DNA from: an uncultured Parabacteroides sp.
Lineage (GTDB): Bacteria > Bacteroidota > Bacteroidia > Bacteroidales > Tannerellaceae
Length of the DNA stretch: 64,000 nt
Assembly: GCA_944325355.1 (NCBI GenBank)
Contig: CALUZS010000001.1
Span: forward strand, 1-64,000
Reading direction: 5' to 3'
Shown here: positions 45,159 through 53,581 of the stretch, piece by piece
How positions within the stretch are numbered: position 1 is the stretch's first letter
How the letters are laid out: every line of letters starts with the position of its first letter
Position numbers and translations under genes: made by a program
The notes under the pieces: generated by a model
Seen by the model: the letters and a program-made list of their open reading frames with translations, nothing else
Told to the model about the DNA's origin: nothing
The model's database searches: none

Positions 45159-46028
45159 ATGGAGACAAGTGAACTATTGAAAAAAGTTCGCCAAATAGAA
45201 ATAAAAACCCGAGGACTCTCGAAAAATATTTTTGCCGGACAGTATCATTCGGCGTTCAAGGGGCGAGGTATGGCTTTCAGTGAGGTCAGAGAATACCAGT
45301 ATGGTGACGATATCAGAGACATCGACTGGAATGTAACCGCCCGGTTCAGCCGTCCGTATGTGAAAGTATTTGAAGAGGAGAGGGAGTTGACGGTCATGTT
45401 GCTGATCGACGTTTCCGGTAGTAGAAATTTCGGGACGGTCAATGTAATGAAAAAAGAAATCATTACGGAAATTGCCGCGACATTGGCTTTTTCGGCTATC
45501 CAGAACAACGACAAGATAGGAGTGATTTTCTTCTCCAACAAAATAGAAAAATTTATTCCGCCGCAGAAAGGGAGAAAGCATATTCTTTTCATCATTCGGG
45601 AATTGCTCGGTTTCCAACCGGAAGATAAACGAACAGACATCAGCCAGGCAATAAAATACTTGACCAATGTAATAAAAAAACGGTGTACAACTTTCCTTAT
45701 TTCGGATTTCATGGATAGCAAACCTTATAAAGACGCATTGACAATAGCCAATCGGAAACATGATATTGTTGCTATTCAAGTATACGACCGAAGAGAAACG
45801 GAGTTACCGTCCGTTGGTCTGATGAAAATAAAAGATGCAGAAACCTCGGAAGAACGATGGATTGACACGTCATCCTCAAGAGTGCGGGAAACTTATCGGA
45901 AGTGGTGGTTGCAATGTCAAGGAAAGATGGAAGATACATTAAAGAAATGCAGGGTCGATTCCATATCCATCCAGACGGATGATGATTATGTTAAAGCATT
46001 AATAACCCTCTTTAGCAAACGAAATTAG
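45159..46028 (+). CDS. DUF58 / von Willebrand A-like protein of the Bat operon
   Basis: This 289-residue cytoplasmic protein carries the DUF58 signature RDIDWNVTARFSRPYVKVFEEERELTV followed by a VWA-like metal site (LIDVSGSRNFGT). DUF58 proteins accompany MoxR ATPases throughout bacteria and are presumed clients or regulators of them. It follows moxR and lies eight bases before a BatD-like gene. Confidence 0.9.
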   Translation: METSELLKKVRQIEIKTRGLSKNIFAGQYHSAFKGRGMAFSEVREYQYGDDIRDIDWNVTARFSRPYVKVFEEERELTVMLLIDVSGSRNFGTVNVMKKEIITEIAATLAFSAIQNNDKIGVIFFSNKIEKFIPPQKGRKHILFIIRELLGFQPEDKRTDISQAIKYLTNVIKKRCTTFLISDFMDSKPYKDALTIANRKHDIVAIQVYDRRETELPSVGLMKIKDAETSEERWIDTSSSRVRETYRKWWLQCQGKMEDTLKKCRVDSISIQTDDDYVKALITLFSKRN

Positions 46029-46035
46029 TTGAAAA

Positions 46036-47025
46036 ATGAATTTATTAAAAAGATATGTTCTGCTGTTTTTGCTCTGTTGCCCTGTTTTGGGGGCAACAGT
46101 CCATGCACAAAAGGCGACAATAAGTGTTTCTATTGATTCTGCCGCGATATTAATAGGAGAACAGACGGTACTACATTTGGCTATCACGGCAGACCCCGGG
46201 CAAGCAGTCCGGCTGCTAATCCCGAGTGAGACAATTATGCCCGGAGTTGAAGTCTTGAATGTATCACCCACCGATTCAACGATTATAGATGACCGGCTAA
46301 ACCTCAAACATGATATCCTGATTACTTCTTTTGATTCTTCCTTATATCTCTTGCCTCCGATAAAGGCTGTAATAAATGAAGATGATACTATTTATTCAAA
46401 TCAAGTAGCACTGAAGGTTTCTACGATTCCTGTCAACATCGACAAACCGGACGAGTTTTTTGATATTAAAGATGTTTGGAAACCCCCATTTGTCCTTGCT
46501 GATTATTACGGAATCATATACGGAATATTATTAGGCGTTTTCGCCATTTGTGTAATCGGATATGTAATCCAGCGGATGAGAAACAGGAAGAATATTTCGG
46601 AAGAAATAATTTCATCCGAGCCGTTATTACCTCCGTTCGAGCAAGCCATCCATGATTTGGATAACATCAAAGTACAGAAACTATGGCAACAGGGATTGAA
46701 TAAACAATATTATTCGATACTTACGGAAGTTTTACGGCGATATATCATGCGCCGCTTTGATGTTAACGCGATGGAAATGACATCGACGGAAATATTAGAC
46801 GCATTACGTAGAAAAGATCTTTCTTCTACTTATGACAACCTGAAACAAATATTGGTTTTATCGGACTTTGTGAAATTTGCGAAAGTGCATCCGCTTCCAG
46901 ACGAAAACGAACTGAGCATGACGAATGCATATATTTTTGTTAACGGGACAAAGCCTGAGGAAAAACCTGTTGAACAAGATCAGAGTGAAGAAACAATAGA
47001 AACAAACAACAAAGAGAAAGAATAA
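46036..47025 (+). CDS. BatD-like membrane protein between DUF58 and batA
   Basis: This 329-residue protein has a signal peptide (about residues 1-24), a periplasmic beta-rich domain (about 27-150), one membrane helix (about 158-179) and a cytoplasmic helical tail with YILRRYIMRRF-like and ALRRKDLSSTYDNLKQIL segments. The tail ends in an acidic low-complexity stretch. The plan (beta domain, helix, tail) resembles a short BatD. The gene occupies a fixed place in Bacteroidales Bat operons but I know of no assigned function. Its stop is one base before the batA ATG. Confidence 0.72.
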   Translation: MNLLKRYVLLFLLCCPVLGATVHAQKATISVSIDSAAILIGEQTVLHLAITADPGQAVRLLIPSETIMPGVEVLNVSPTDSTIIDDRLNLKHDILITSFDSSLYLLPPIKAVINEDDTIYSNQVALKVSTIPVNIDKPDEFFDIKDVWKPPFVLADYYGIIYGILLGVFAICVIGYVIQRMRNRKNISEEIISSEPLLPPFEQAIHDLDNIKVQKLWQQGLNKQYYSILTEVLRRYIMRRFDVNAMEMTSTEILDALRRKDLSSTYDNLKQILVLSDFVKFAKVHPLPDENELSMTNAYIFVNGTKPEEKPVEQDQSEETIETNNKEKE

Positions 47026-47026
47026 A

Positions 47027-48010
47027 ATGGTATTTGCGAATCCTACATATTTGTACCTGCTGTTATTGTTGATACCTTTAATCGGGTGGTATATTTATAA
47101 ATTGTCGAAAAGCCAGGCAAGTTTGCAGGTTTCATCTTCAGAAGCATTCCAACAGGTATCTTCCTCTTGGAAAATCCATTTAAGGCACCTGCCTTTTGTC
47201 TTGCGGGTATTGGTCATCGCCTTATTGATATTGGTTTTGGCGCGTCCCCAATCGACAAACAGCTGGCAAAATTCCACAACGGAAGGTATCGACATTATGT
47301 TGGCAATGGATATTTCAACGAGTATGCTTGCCCAAGACTTAAAGCCGGATCGTCTGGAAGCCGCCAAAGACGTGGCAGCATCATTTATCAACGGCAGACA
47401 CAACGACAATATAGGTCTGGTTGTTTTTGCCGGAGAGAGTTTTACCCAGTGCCCGTTGACAATAGACCATACCGTGTTACTAAATTTGTTCAAAGACATT
47501 CACCCGGGAGTTATCCAGGATGGAACAGCAATCGGATTAGGCTTGGCTAATGCCATCAACCGGATAAAAGACAGCCAGGCGAAATCAAAAGTCATCATTT
47601 TGCTGACAGACGGAGTGAATAATGCCGGGGAAATTGCTCCGGTGACAGCAGCCGAAATAGCAAAGACATTCGGAGTCCGTGTTTATACTATCGGTGTAGG
47701 TACGGAAGGGGAAGCCCCTTATCCCATCCAAACGGCATTTGGCATACAGTATCAATCCATAAAAGTGGATATTGATGAAGAGACATTGAAGAATGTTGCA
47801 ACGATTACCGGCGGACAATATTTCAGGGCAACAGACAATGCCAGCCTGAAAGAAATTTATGCAGAGATAGATCAGATGGAAAAAACAAAAATCAGTGTCC
47901 AGGAATTCAGTAAGAAAGAAGAGGAATATAAACGTTGGGCATTGATTGCATTTGCATTGTTATTGGTAGAAATCTTACTCAGAAATACGATATTAAAAAA
48001 TATACCTTAA
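47027..48010 (+). CDS. batA: Aerotolerance protein BatA
   Basis: This 327-residue inner-membrane protein has two N-terminal helices (about 5-25 and 57-75), a von Willebrand A domain facing the periplasm or cytoplasm with the metal site MDISTSMLAQD, and one C-terminal helix. Bat proteins were named from an operon in Bacteroides fragilis needed for aerotolerance. It is immediately followed by the paralogue batB. Confidence 0.9.
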   Translation: MVFANPTYLYLLLLLIPLIGWYIYKLSKSQASLQVSSSEAFQQVSSSWKIHLRHLPFVLRVLVIALLILVLARPQSTNSWQNSTTEGIDIMLAMDISTSMLAQDLKPDRLEAAKDVAASFINGRHNDNIGLVVFAGESFTQCPLTIDHTVLLNLFKDIHPGVIQDGTAIGLGLANAINRIKDSQAKSKVIILLTDGVNNAGEIAPVTAAEIAKTFGVRVYTIGVGTEGEAPYPIQTAFGIQYQSIKVDIDEETLKNVATITGGQYFRATDNASLKEIYAEIDQMEKTKISVQEFSKKEEEYKRWALIAFALLLVEILLRNTILKNIP

Positions 48011-48027
48011 AAAAAGGAGAGAAGCTT

Positions 48028-49047
48028 ATGTTTCGATTTGCACATCCTGAATTTTTATACTTGTTATTCATAATACCCGTCCTGATTGCTTTTCGTGTTT
48101 TTGCCGTAATACAAAAACGGAAAGCCGTGAAAAAGTACGGAAGCCCTGAAATCTTGGCAGACTTGATGCCTGATGTCTCTTATAAACGTCAGCAACTGAA
48201 ATTCTGGTTAACGCTTGCGTCTGTTACTTTAATCATATTCATCATAGCAGGACCGCAGTTCGGTTCAAAGTTGGAAACGGTAAAACGGGAAGGTGTTGAG
48301 ATAATGGTCTGTCTGGATGTCTCCAATTCAATGCTGGCAGAAGATATTGTTCCCAACCGGCTTGAGAAAGCAAAACAGATATTGTCGAAACTGACTGAAG
48401 GATTAAACAACGACAAAGTGGGATTAATCGTATTTGCCGGCGATGCTTTTACGCAATTACCCATAACGTCAGATTACATATCAGCAAAAATGTTCCTTTC
48501 TTCAATAAATCCATCCATGGTTTCATCTCAAGGAACGGCTATCGGTGCCGCAATAAACTTGGCAACCCGTTCTTTTACACCTGATGAATCGGCTGATAAA
48601 GCAATCATTTTGATAACAGACGGGGAAAACCACGAAGACGATGCCGTAGGCGCAGCCAAAGCAGCGGCAGAGAAAGGTATATATATAAATATTGTAGGAA
48701 TGGGAGAGCCGAAAGGTGCACCGATTCCAATTGAAGGGAATAACAATTATTTGAAAGACAATTCAGGCAATGTCGTTATCACAAAGTTGAATGAGGAGAT
48801 GTGCCGTGAGATTGCCGCAGCCGGAAACGGGATGTACGTGCGTTCCGATAATACCAACGCCGCTTTAAGGACACTGGAAAAGCAGATCGACAAGATGAAG
48901 AAATCGGAAATCGAAAGCAAAGTCTATTCGGAATATGATGAGCAATTCCAGATTCCAGCATGGATTGCGTTATTTTTATTGATTGTTGAAGTTCTTGTTT
49001 TGGACCGTAAAAACAGAGTTTTCAGAAAGATTAAACTGTTTTCCTAA
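48028..49047 (+). CDS. batB: Aerotolerance protein BatB
   Basis: This 339-residue paralogue of BatA has the same plan: helices near residues 10-25 and 55-75, a VWA domain with LDVSNSMLAED, and a C-terminal helix (WIALFLLIVEVLVL). ATG at 48028 has a strong binding site (AAAGGAGAG) and gives the family N-terminus FRFAHPEFLYLL; the frame extending upstream into batA is not used. It is followed 16 bases later by batC. Confidence 0.9.
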   Translation: MFRFAHPEFLYLLFIIPVLIAFRVFAVIQKRKAVKKYGSPEILADLMPDVSYKRQQLKFWLTLASVTLIIFIIAGPQFGSKLETVKREGVEIMVCLDVSNSMLAEDIVPNRLEKAKQILSKLTEGLNNDKVGLIVFAGDAFTQLPITSDYISAKMFLSSINPSMVSSQGTAIGAAINLATRSFTPDESADKAIILITDGENHEDDAVGAAKAAAEKGIYINIVGMGEPKGAPIPIEGNNNYLKDNSGNVVITKLNEEMCREIAAAGNGMYVRSDNTNAALRTLEKQIDKMKKSEIESKVYSEYDEQFQIPAWIALFLLIVEVLVLDRKNRVFRKIKLFS

Positions 49048-49063
49048 ATACGTTTTAGAGATT

Positions 49064-49798
49064 ATGAAGAGACTATATATATTATTGTTCATTTCTGCTT
49101 TTGCATTTTCAGGAGTATCTTATGCACAAAAAGCAGAACGCAAAAACATCCGGGAAGGGAATAAGCTTTACGGCACAGAGAAGTACACAGAGTCTGAAAT
49201 CGCTTACCGTAAAGGATTGGATGTAAATCCACGTTCGATAGAAGGAACTTACAACCTTGGCAACGCATTGTACAAGCAACAGAAATTTGATGAAGCGGCT
49301 CAACAATACCAACAAATTGCCGGAATCGGAGAGTCGGTCATGAAAACGAAAAACGGTACGGCACGGTTAGCACAGACCTATCATAATTTGGGGAATATTT
49401 TCATGCAGAAAAAGGACTATGGGCAGAGCGTTGAAGCTTACAAGCAGTCGCTTCGTATTAATCCTTACGATGATGAAACCCGTTATAACCTGGCTTTGGC
49501 TCAAAAACTGTTGAAAGACCAGCAACAGCAACAGCAAAATCAAGACCAGCAAGATAAAGATAAAAAAGACGAAGAAAAGCAAGAACAGGACAAACAAAAC
49601 CAGCAACAACAGCAGCAGCAAGATGACCAAAAACAAAATAAAACACAAGAGCAGCCACAGCAAAACGAACAAATGAGCAAGGACAATGCCCAACAGATGC
49701 TGGATGCTTTCCTGCAAGATGAAAAGAATACGCAAGAAAAAGTGAGAAAAGCGCAAATGCAACAACAGCAGCGTAAGAAAACGGATAAAGAATGGTAA
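49064..49798 (+). CDS. batC: Aerotolerance TPR protein BatC
   Basis: This 244-residue exported protein has a signal peptide (about 1-22, ending SYAQ) and three TPR units (about 30-145). The C-terminal hundred residues are a highly repetitive Gln/Lys/Asp/Glu tract with runs of five glutamines, then a short helical end. ATG at 49064 was chosen because it opens a normal signal peptide; the longer frame overlaps batB. TPR repeats suggest it is an adaptor for the VWA proteins. Confidence 0.87.
   Translation: MKRLYILLFISAFAFSGVSYAQKAERKNIREGNKLYGTEKYTESEIAYRKGLDVNPRSIEGTYNLGNALYKQQKFDEAAQQYQQIAGIGESVMKTKNGTARLAQTYHNLGNIFMQKKDYGQSVEAYKQSLRINPYDDETRYNLALAQKLLKDQQQQQQNQDQQDKDKKDEEKQEQDKQNQQQQQQQDDQKQNKTQEQPQQNEQMSKDNAQQMLDAFLQDEKNTQEKVRKAQMQQQQRKKTDKEW
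49518..49640 (+). repeat. CAA/CAG-rich low-complexity tract inside batC
   Basis: The DNA is dominated by CAA and CAG codons with interspersed GAC, GAA and AAA, giving poly-glutamine and charged runs. It is imperfect, so strong slippage is less likely than in the GA tract at 2199. Confidence 0.8.
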
Positions 49799-49819
49799 AA
49801 AGAAATTAACTATATAGAG

Positions 49820-51634
49820 ATGGGAAAGAGATTATTTTTCTTATTTGTAGTATTTATTGGAGTATCAGTCGGCAGAGTGTTTGCTGCCGATAAAATAGAA
49901 TTTAAAGCATCTGCGCCATCGGCTGTCATCATGGGGCAGAGTTTCCAACTCTCTTTTACGGCAAACGATGAAATAAAGGATTTGCGGATGCAAGAATTGG
50001 CGGATTTCGATATTCTTTATGGTCCAGGAAAAAGCGAAAACCATAGTATGATGTTCGTAAACGGTAAGAACCAAAGCTCAAATTCTTACACTTTCACCTA
50101 CACACTTATGCCGAAAAAAGTCGGGACTTTCAAGATTCCTCCTGTAACGGCTAAGATAGATGGAGCGAATTATACGTCGAACGCACTTGAAATCAAAGTA
50201 CTTCCGCAAGACGAAAAGCCTGCGAATAACGATGCTGCTCAGAGTAGCAACAATGGGATTACCAGTGACGGTTTATTCTTGAGAATGACCTGTTCAAAAA
50301 CAAACGTTTATGAACAGGAAGGTCTGCTGGTAACTTTCAAACTCTATTCTCTTTATGACGTACAGCCGACAAATATTAATTTTCCGGAATTTGAAGGATT
50401 TTTGGCGCAAGAAATTAAATTGCCGAATCCACAGTGGACATTGGAAAATTATAACGGCCGCAATTACCAGTCTGTCGTCTTCAGACAATACATTTTATAC
50501 CCGCAACATTCCGGAAAAATTGAAATTAAACCTGGAAGCATGGACGTAGAAATACGTGTCCGTAACCAAAGCAGGGTAAGAGATCCGTTCAGGGACTTTT
50601 TTGATACTTACAGAACGGTAAATAAAACGATAAAGACAGCGGGAGCAACAATCAATGTCAAAGCTTTACCTGCAGGGAAACCTGCTTCGTTTTCCGGTGC
50701 CGTTGGAAATTACTCCTTGACTTCTGAAATAAACGCCACAAATGTCAAGGCGAACGATGCCGTGACCGTAAAATTGAACATTAAGGGAAACGGAAATTTG
50801 AAGCTGATAAAGAATCCGGAAGTCAAATTCCCGAACGATTTTGAAATTTATGACCCCAAAATAGAGTCGAACACAGAAACAACGGTAAATGGAACATCTG
50901 GAACGAAAACCATCGAATACATGGCTATACCCCGATATGAAGGAGATTTTGATATTCCGGCAGTTGAATTTTCGTTCTTCGACCCTAAAGACGGGAAGTA
51001 CAAGACACTAAAATCGGATGCATACAAACTTCATGTTGAAAAAGGAGAAGGGGGAAACAATGCTTCTTCGCCAGTTGTAAACAACTTCACCAATAAGGAA
51101 GCTGTCAAATATTTAGGACAGGACATCCGCTATTTGAAAGTCAAGACACCGCAATTTATCCAAACAAACGACTTATTCTATGGTTCGTTAATGTACGCCT
51201 TGGGATATATCATTCCGGCAATTGTCTTTATTGTATTCTTTGTGATATACAGGAAACAGATAAAAGAGAATGCCAATATAGCTTTGGTTCGTACGAAAAA
51301 GGCGAATAAAGTAGCGAGCCGGCGCTTGAAACAGGCCGGACGCTTGCTTAGTGAAGGTAAAAAAGAAGCATTCTACGATGAAGTATTACGCGCTTTATGG
51401 GGATATTTAAGCGACAAACTGAACATACCTGTTGCAAACTTGACAAAAGATAACGTAGAAGCAGAACTAGACAAGTATGGTATTTCTCCGGAATTATCCA
51501 AGACATTTATGGATATATTGAAGGAATGTGAATTTGCACGATATGCTCCGGTCCAGGGAACTGGAGCCATGGATAAACTTTACAAAGAAACTGTAAGTGT
51601 CATCGAGCAGATGGAAAATACAATAAAGAAATAA
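49820..51634 (+). CDS. batD: Aerotolerance protein BatD
   Basis: This 604-residue protein has a signal peptide (about 1-22), several beta-sandwich repeats (about 25-430; segments such as VIMGQSFQLSFTAND and ANDAVTVKLNIKGNG), one membrane helix (about 455-475) and a cytoplasmic helical tail (about 480-604). Length and layout match BatD/DUF11-like oxygen tolerance proteins. It lies between batC and batE with 20-base and 7-base gaps. Confidence 0.9.
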   Translation: MGKRLFFLFVVFIGVSVGRVFAADKIEFKASAPSAVIMGQSFQLSFTANDEIKDLRMQELADFDILYGPGKSENHSMMFVNGKNQSSNSYTFTYTLMPKKVGTFKIPPVTAKIDGANYTSNALEIKVLPQDEKPANNDAAQSSNNGITSDGLFLRMTCSKTNVYEQEGLLVTFKLYSLYDVQPTNINFPEFEGFLAQEIKLPNPQWTLENYNGRNYQSVVFRQYILYPQHSGKIEIKPGSMDVEIRVRNQSRVRDPFRDFFDTYRTVNKTIKTAGATINVKALPAGKPASFSGAVGNYSLTSEINATNVKANDAVTVKLNIKGNGNLKLIKNPEVKFPNDFEIYDPKIESNTETTVNGTSGTKTIEYMAIPRYEGDFDIPAVEFSFFDPKDGKYKTLKSDAYKLHVEKGEGGNNASSPVVNNFTNKEAVKYLGQDIRYLKVKTPQFIQTNDLFYGSLMYALGYIIPAIVFIVFFVIYRKQIKENANIALVRTKKANKVASRRLKQAGRLLSEGKKEAFYDEVLRALWGYLSDKLNIPVANLTKDNVEAELDKYGISPELSKTFMDILKECEFARYAPVQGTGAMDKLYKETVSVIEQMENTIKK

Positions 51635-51641
51635 ATAGACA

Positions 51642-52421
51642 ATGAAATATATAAAAGATATGAAGAGCTTTCGGTTTACATTAATATTATACATATCGTT
51701 TTTGTTTTTCCCATTGTCTGTATTCGGGCAAGAGGGAGATATGAAAGAGGCAGAATCGGCATATAATGGTGGAGATTATGAAAAAGCCATTTCCATTTAC
51801 GAAGGAGTTCTGAAAAACTATGGTGAATCACCAGAAGTTTATTATAACCTGGGAAATGCTTATTACAAATCAAATAAGATAGCTCCGGCAATCCTTTATT
51901 ATGAGAAAGCATTGGTGCTTCACCCAGAAGACAAAGACACGCGCTTCAATTTGCAGATAGCCAAAGGAAAAACAGTAGATAAAATAGAACCAATAGGGGA
52001 GTTTTTCCTGTCCAAATGGTTTAAGTCAGTCCAAAATGCGGCAAATATTGACACTTGGGGAATATTAGGCATCAGCTCTTTCCTGTTTTTGATAGTCTGC
52101 TTGTCCCTATTTTTCTTTTCTCCGAAAATATTAATCAAGAAAATCAGTTTCTATGTCGGTATATTGTCCATTATCATTTTAATATTTTCCAATGTTTTTG
52201 CCAGTGCCCAAAAGGATGAGATGGAAAACCGTTCATCAGCTATCGTTTTTGCTGCGACTGTTACTGTAAAAAGTTCGCCGGATGAAAGCGGGACGGATTT
52301 ATTCGTCCTGCATGAAGGAACAAAAGTATCTATCAAAAGCACATTGGGCGAATGGAGTGAAATAGAACTGGAAGACGGTAACGTCGGATGGCTTCAAAGC
52401 AAAAATATTGAAAAAATTTAA
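51642..52421 (+). CDS. batE: Aerotolerance protein BatE (TPR and SH3 domains)
   Basis: This 259-residue protein has a signal peptide, two or three TPR units (about 30-100), two adjacent membrane helices (about 135-155 and 165-185) and a C-terminal SH3-like domain (VKSSPDESGTDLFVLHEGTKVSI to GWLQSKNI). ATG at 51642 is seven bases after batD; ATG at 51660 gives a tighter signal peptide and is equally possible. It closes the Bat series. Confidence 0.88.
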   Translation: MKYIKDMKSFRFTLILYISFLFFPLSVFGQEGDMKEAESAYNGGDYEKAISIYEGVLKNYGESPEVYYNLGNAYYKSNKIAPAILYYEKALVLHPEDKDTRFNLQIAKGKTVDKIEPIGEFFLSKWFKSVQNAANIDTWGILGISSFLFLIVCLSLFFFSPKILIKKISFYVGILSIIILIFSNVFASAQKDEMENRSSAIVFAATVTVKSSPDESGTDLFVLHEGTKVSIKSTLGEWSEIELEDGNVGWLQSKNIEKI

Positions 52422-52432
52422 ATCCAAAGCCC

Positions 52433-53125
52433 ATGCTTGAAGAGATACTGAAATACGAAAGAAATGCCTTTTTCTTTTTAAACGGAAGCGACAGCCCCTT
52501 TCTGGATCATTTCATGTGGTTGTTTTCCGGTAAAATAGTTTGGATTCCTTTAGCCCTAATAATTATATGTACATTGGCATATAAGAAAAATTGGAGGGAA
52601 ACGGTATTTATTTTATTGGCTATCGCTTTGACTATAACTTTGTGCGACCAATTTGCGTCTCATATTTGCAAACCGATATTTCACCGTTTCCGTCCGACAC
52701 ATCACCCGGATTTCATGGAAGAAGTGAAAGTCGTTTTCGGATATAGAGGAGGACGCTACGGATTCATATCGAGCCATGCAGCAAACGCATTCGGATTTGC
52801 AACGCTTCTTGCATTAATTTTCAAAAACAAATTGTTTACTTGGATGATTTTTATATGGGCAACTATTACGGCCTACACACGTATTTACTTAGGAGTACAT
52901 TTTATATCGGATATTATTCCGGGAATTATTTCGGGAATCGTATTCGGCTTTTTCGTGTATTGGTTATATAAAAAGCTCCGTAGTCACTTTCTGAAAACTT
53001 CATCGAATGTACAATTGCTGTATTCGCCAAAAACAAAAAACTTTTTGGCCATAACAATTGGCGTATATATGCTTATGTTACTTGTGTTTACGGAGCCGAT
53101 AATCTATCTGACCGAAAAATTTTGA
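52433..53125 (+). CDS. PAP2-family membrane phosphatase
   Basis: This 230-residue protein has six predicted membrane helices and the three-part PAP2 motif: KPIFHRFRP, SSHAANAFG and TRIYLGVHFISD, holding the catalytic histidines. Such enzymes dephosphorylate lipid pyrophosphates or phosphatidic acid, for example undecaprenyl pyrophosphate recycling. A roughly 45-residue C-terminal extension ends in another helix. It lies 11 bases after batE, so it may be read from the Bat transcript. Confidence 0.87.
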   Translation: MLEEILKYERNAFFFLNGSDSPFLDHFMWLFSGKIVWIPLALIIICTLAYKKNWRETVFILLAIALTITLCDQFASHICKPIFHRFRPTHHPDFMEEVKVVFGYRGGRYGFISSHAANAFGFATLLALIFKNKLFTWMIFIWATITAYTRIYLGVHFISDIIPGIISGIVFGFFVYWLYKKLRSHFLKTSSNVQLLYSPKTKNFLAITIGVYMLMLLVFTEPIIYLTEKF

Positions 53126-53222
53126 TTTAAAAATGGAATATTTCTGGCAAAAGCTTTGAATTTACATTTTTTCTACCTATATTTAATGCGTAAATAATAG
53201 TAACCCTAAAAAGTGAAAAACC

Positions 53223-53471
53223 ATGACGAGAACGATCACATTTAATGAGCTTCGCAAACTGAAGGACAGTTTGCCTACAGGTGCAACGCATCGAATTGCT
53301 GATGAACTAGGTGTTTCTGTAGAAACCGTCCGGAATTATTTTGGAGGACACAATTACAAAGATGGAAAAAGTTGCGGTATCCATATAGAACCAGGGCCAG
53401 ATGGCGGATTGGTAGTATTAGATGATACAACTATATACGACCGCGCATTAGAAATCCTTGCAGAAAATTGA
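53223..53471 (+). CDS. Small helix-turn-helix DNA-binding protein
   Basis: This 82-residue protein has a helix-turn-helix (about residues 20-42, ATHRIADELGVSVETVRNYFGG) and a C-terminal stretch (GLVVLDDTTIYDRALEILAEN). It looks like a conserved Bacteroidales protein of unknown role. It is monocistronic: a 97-base gap precedes it and a strong terminator follows, which is typical of highly expressed small regulators or nucleoid proteins. Confidence 0.78.
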   Translation: MTRTITFNELRKLKDSLPTGATHRIADELGVSVETVRNYFGGHNYKDGKSCGIHIEPGPDGGLVVLDDTTIYDRALEILAEN

Positions 53472-53486
53472 AAACTTATAGTCAGT

Positions 53487-53527
53487 GACAAATCCCAAGA
53501 TGAATCAGGTCTTGGGATTTGTCTTGT
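53487..53527 (+). terminator. Terminator after the small HTH gene
   Basis: GACAAATCCCAAGA and TCTTGGGATTTGTC form a perfect 14-base stem with a nine-base loop, followed by a T-run. Confidence 0.9.
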
Positions 53528-53581
53528 TTTTGCCCAGAAAATTGTATAATTTACATTATGTTTAATTACGAAATTGTTTAT

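Noticed and set aside
45174..45779. 201-codon minus-strand frame opposite the DUF58 gene
   Set aside because: It is antisense to a conserved operon gene and has no promoter or domain.
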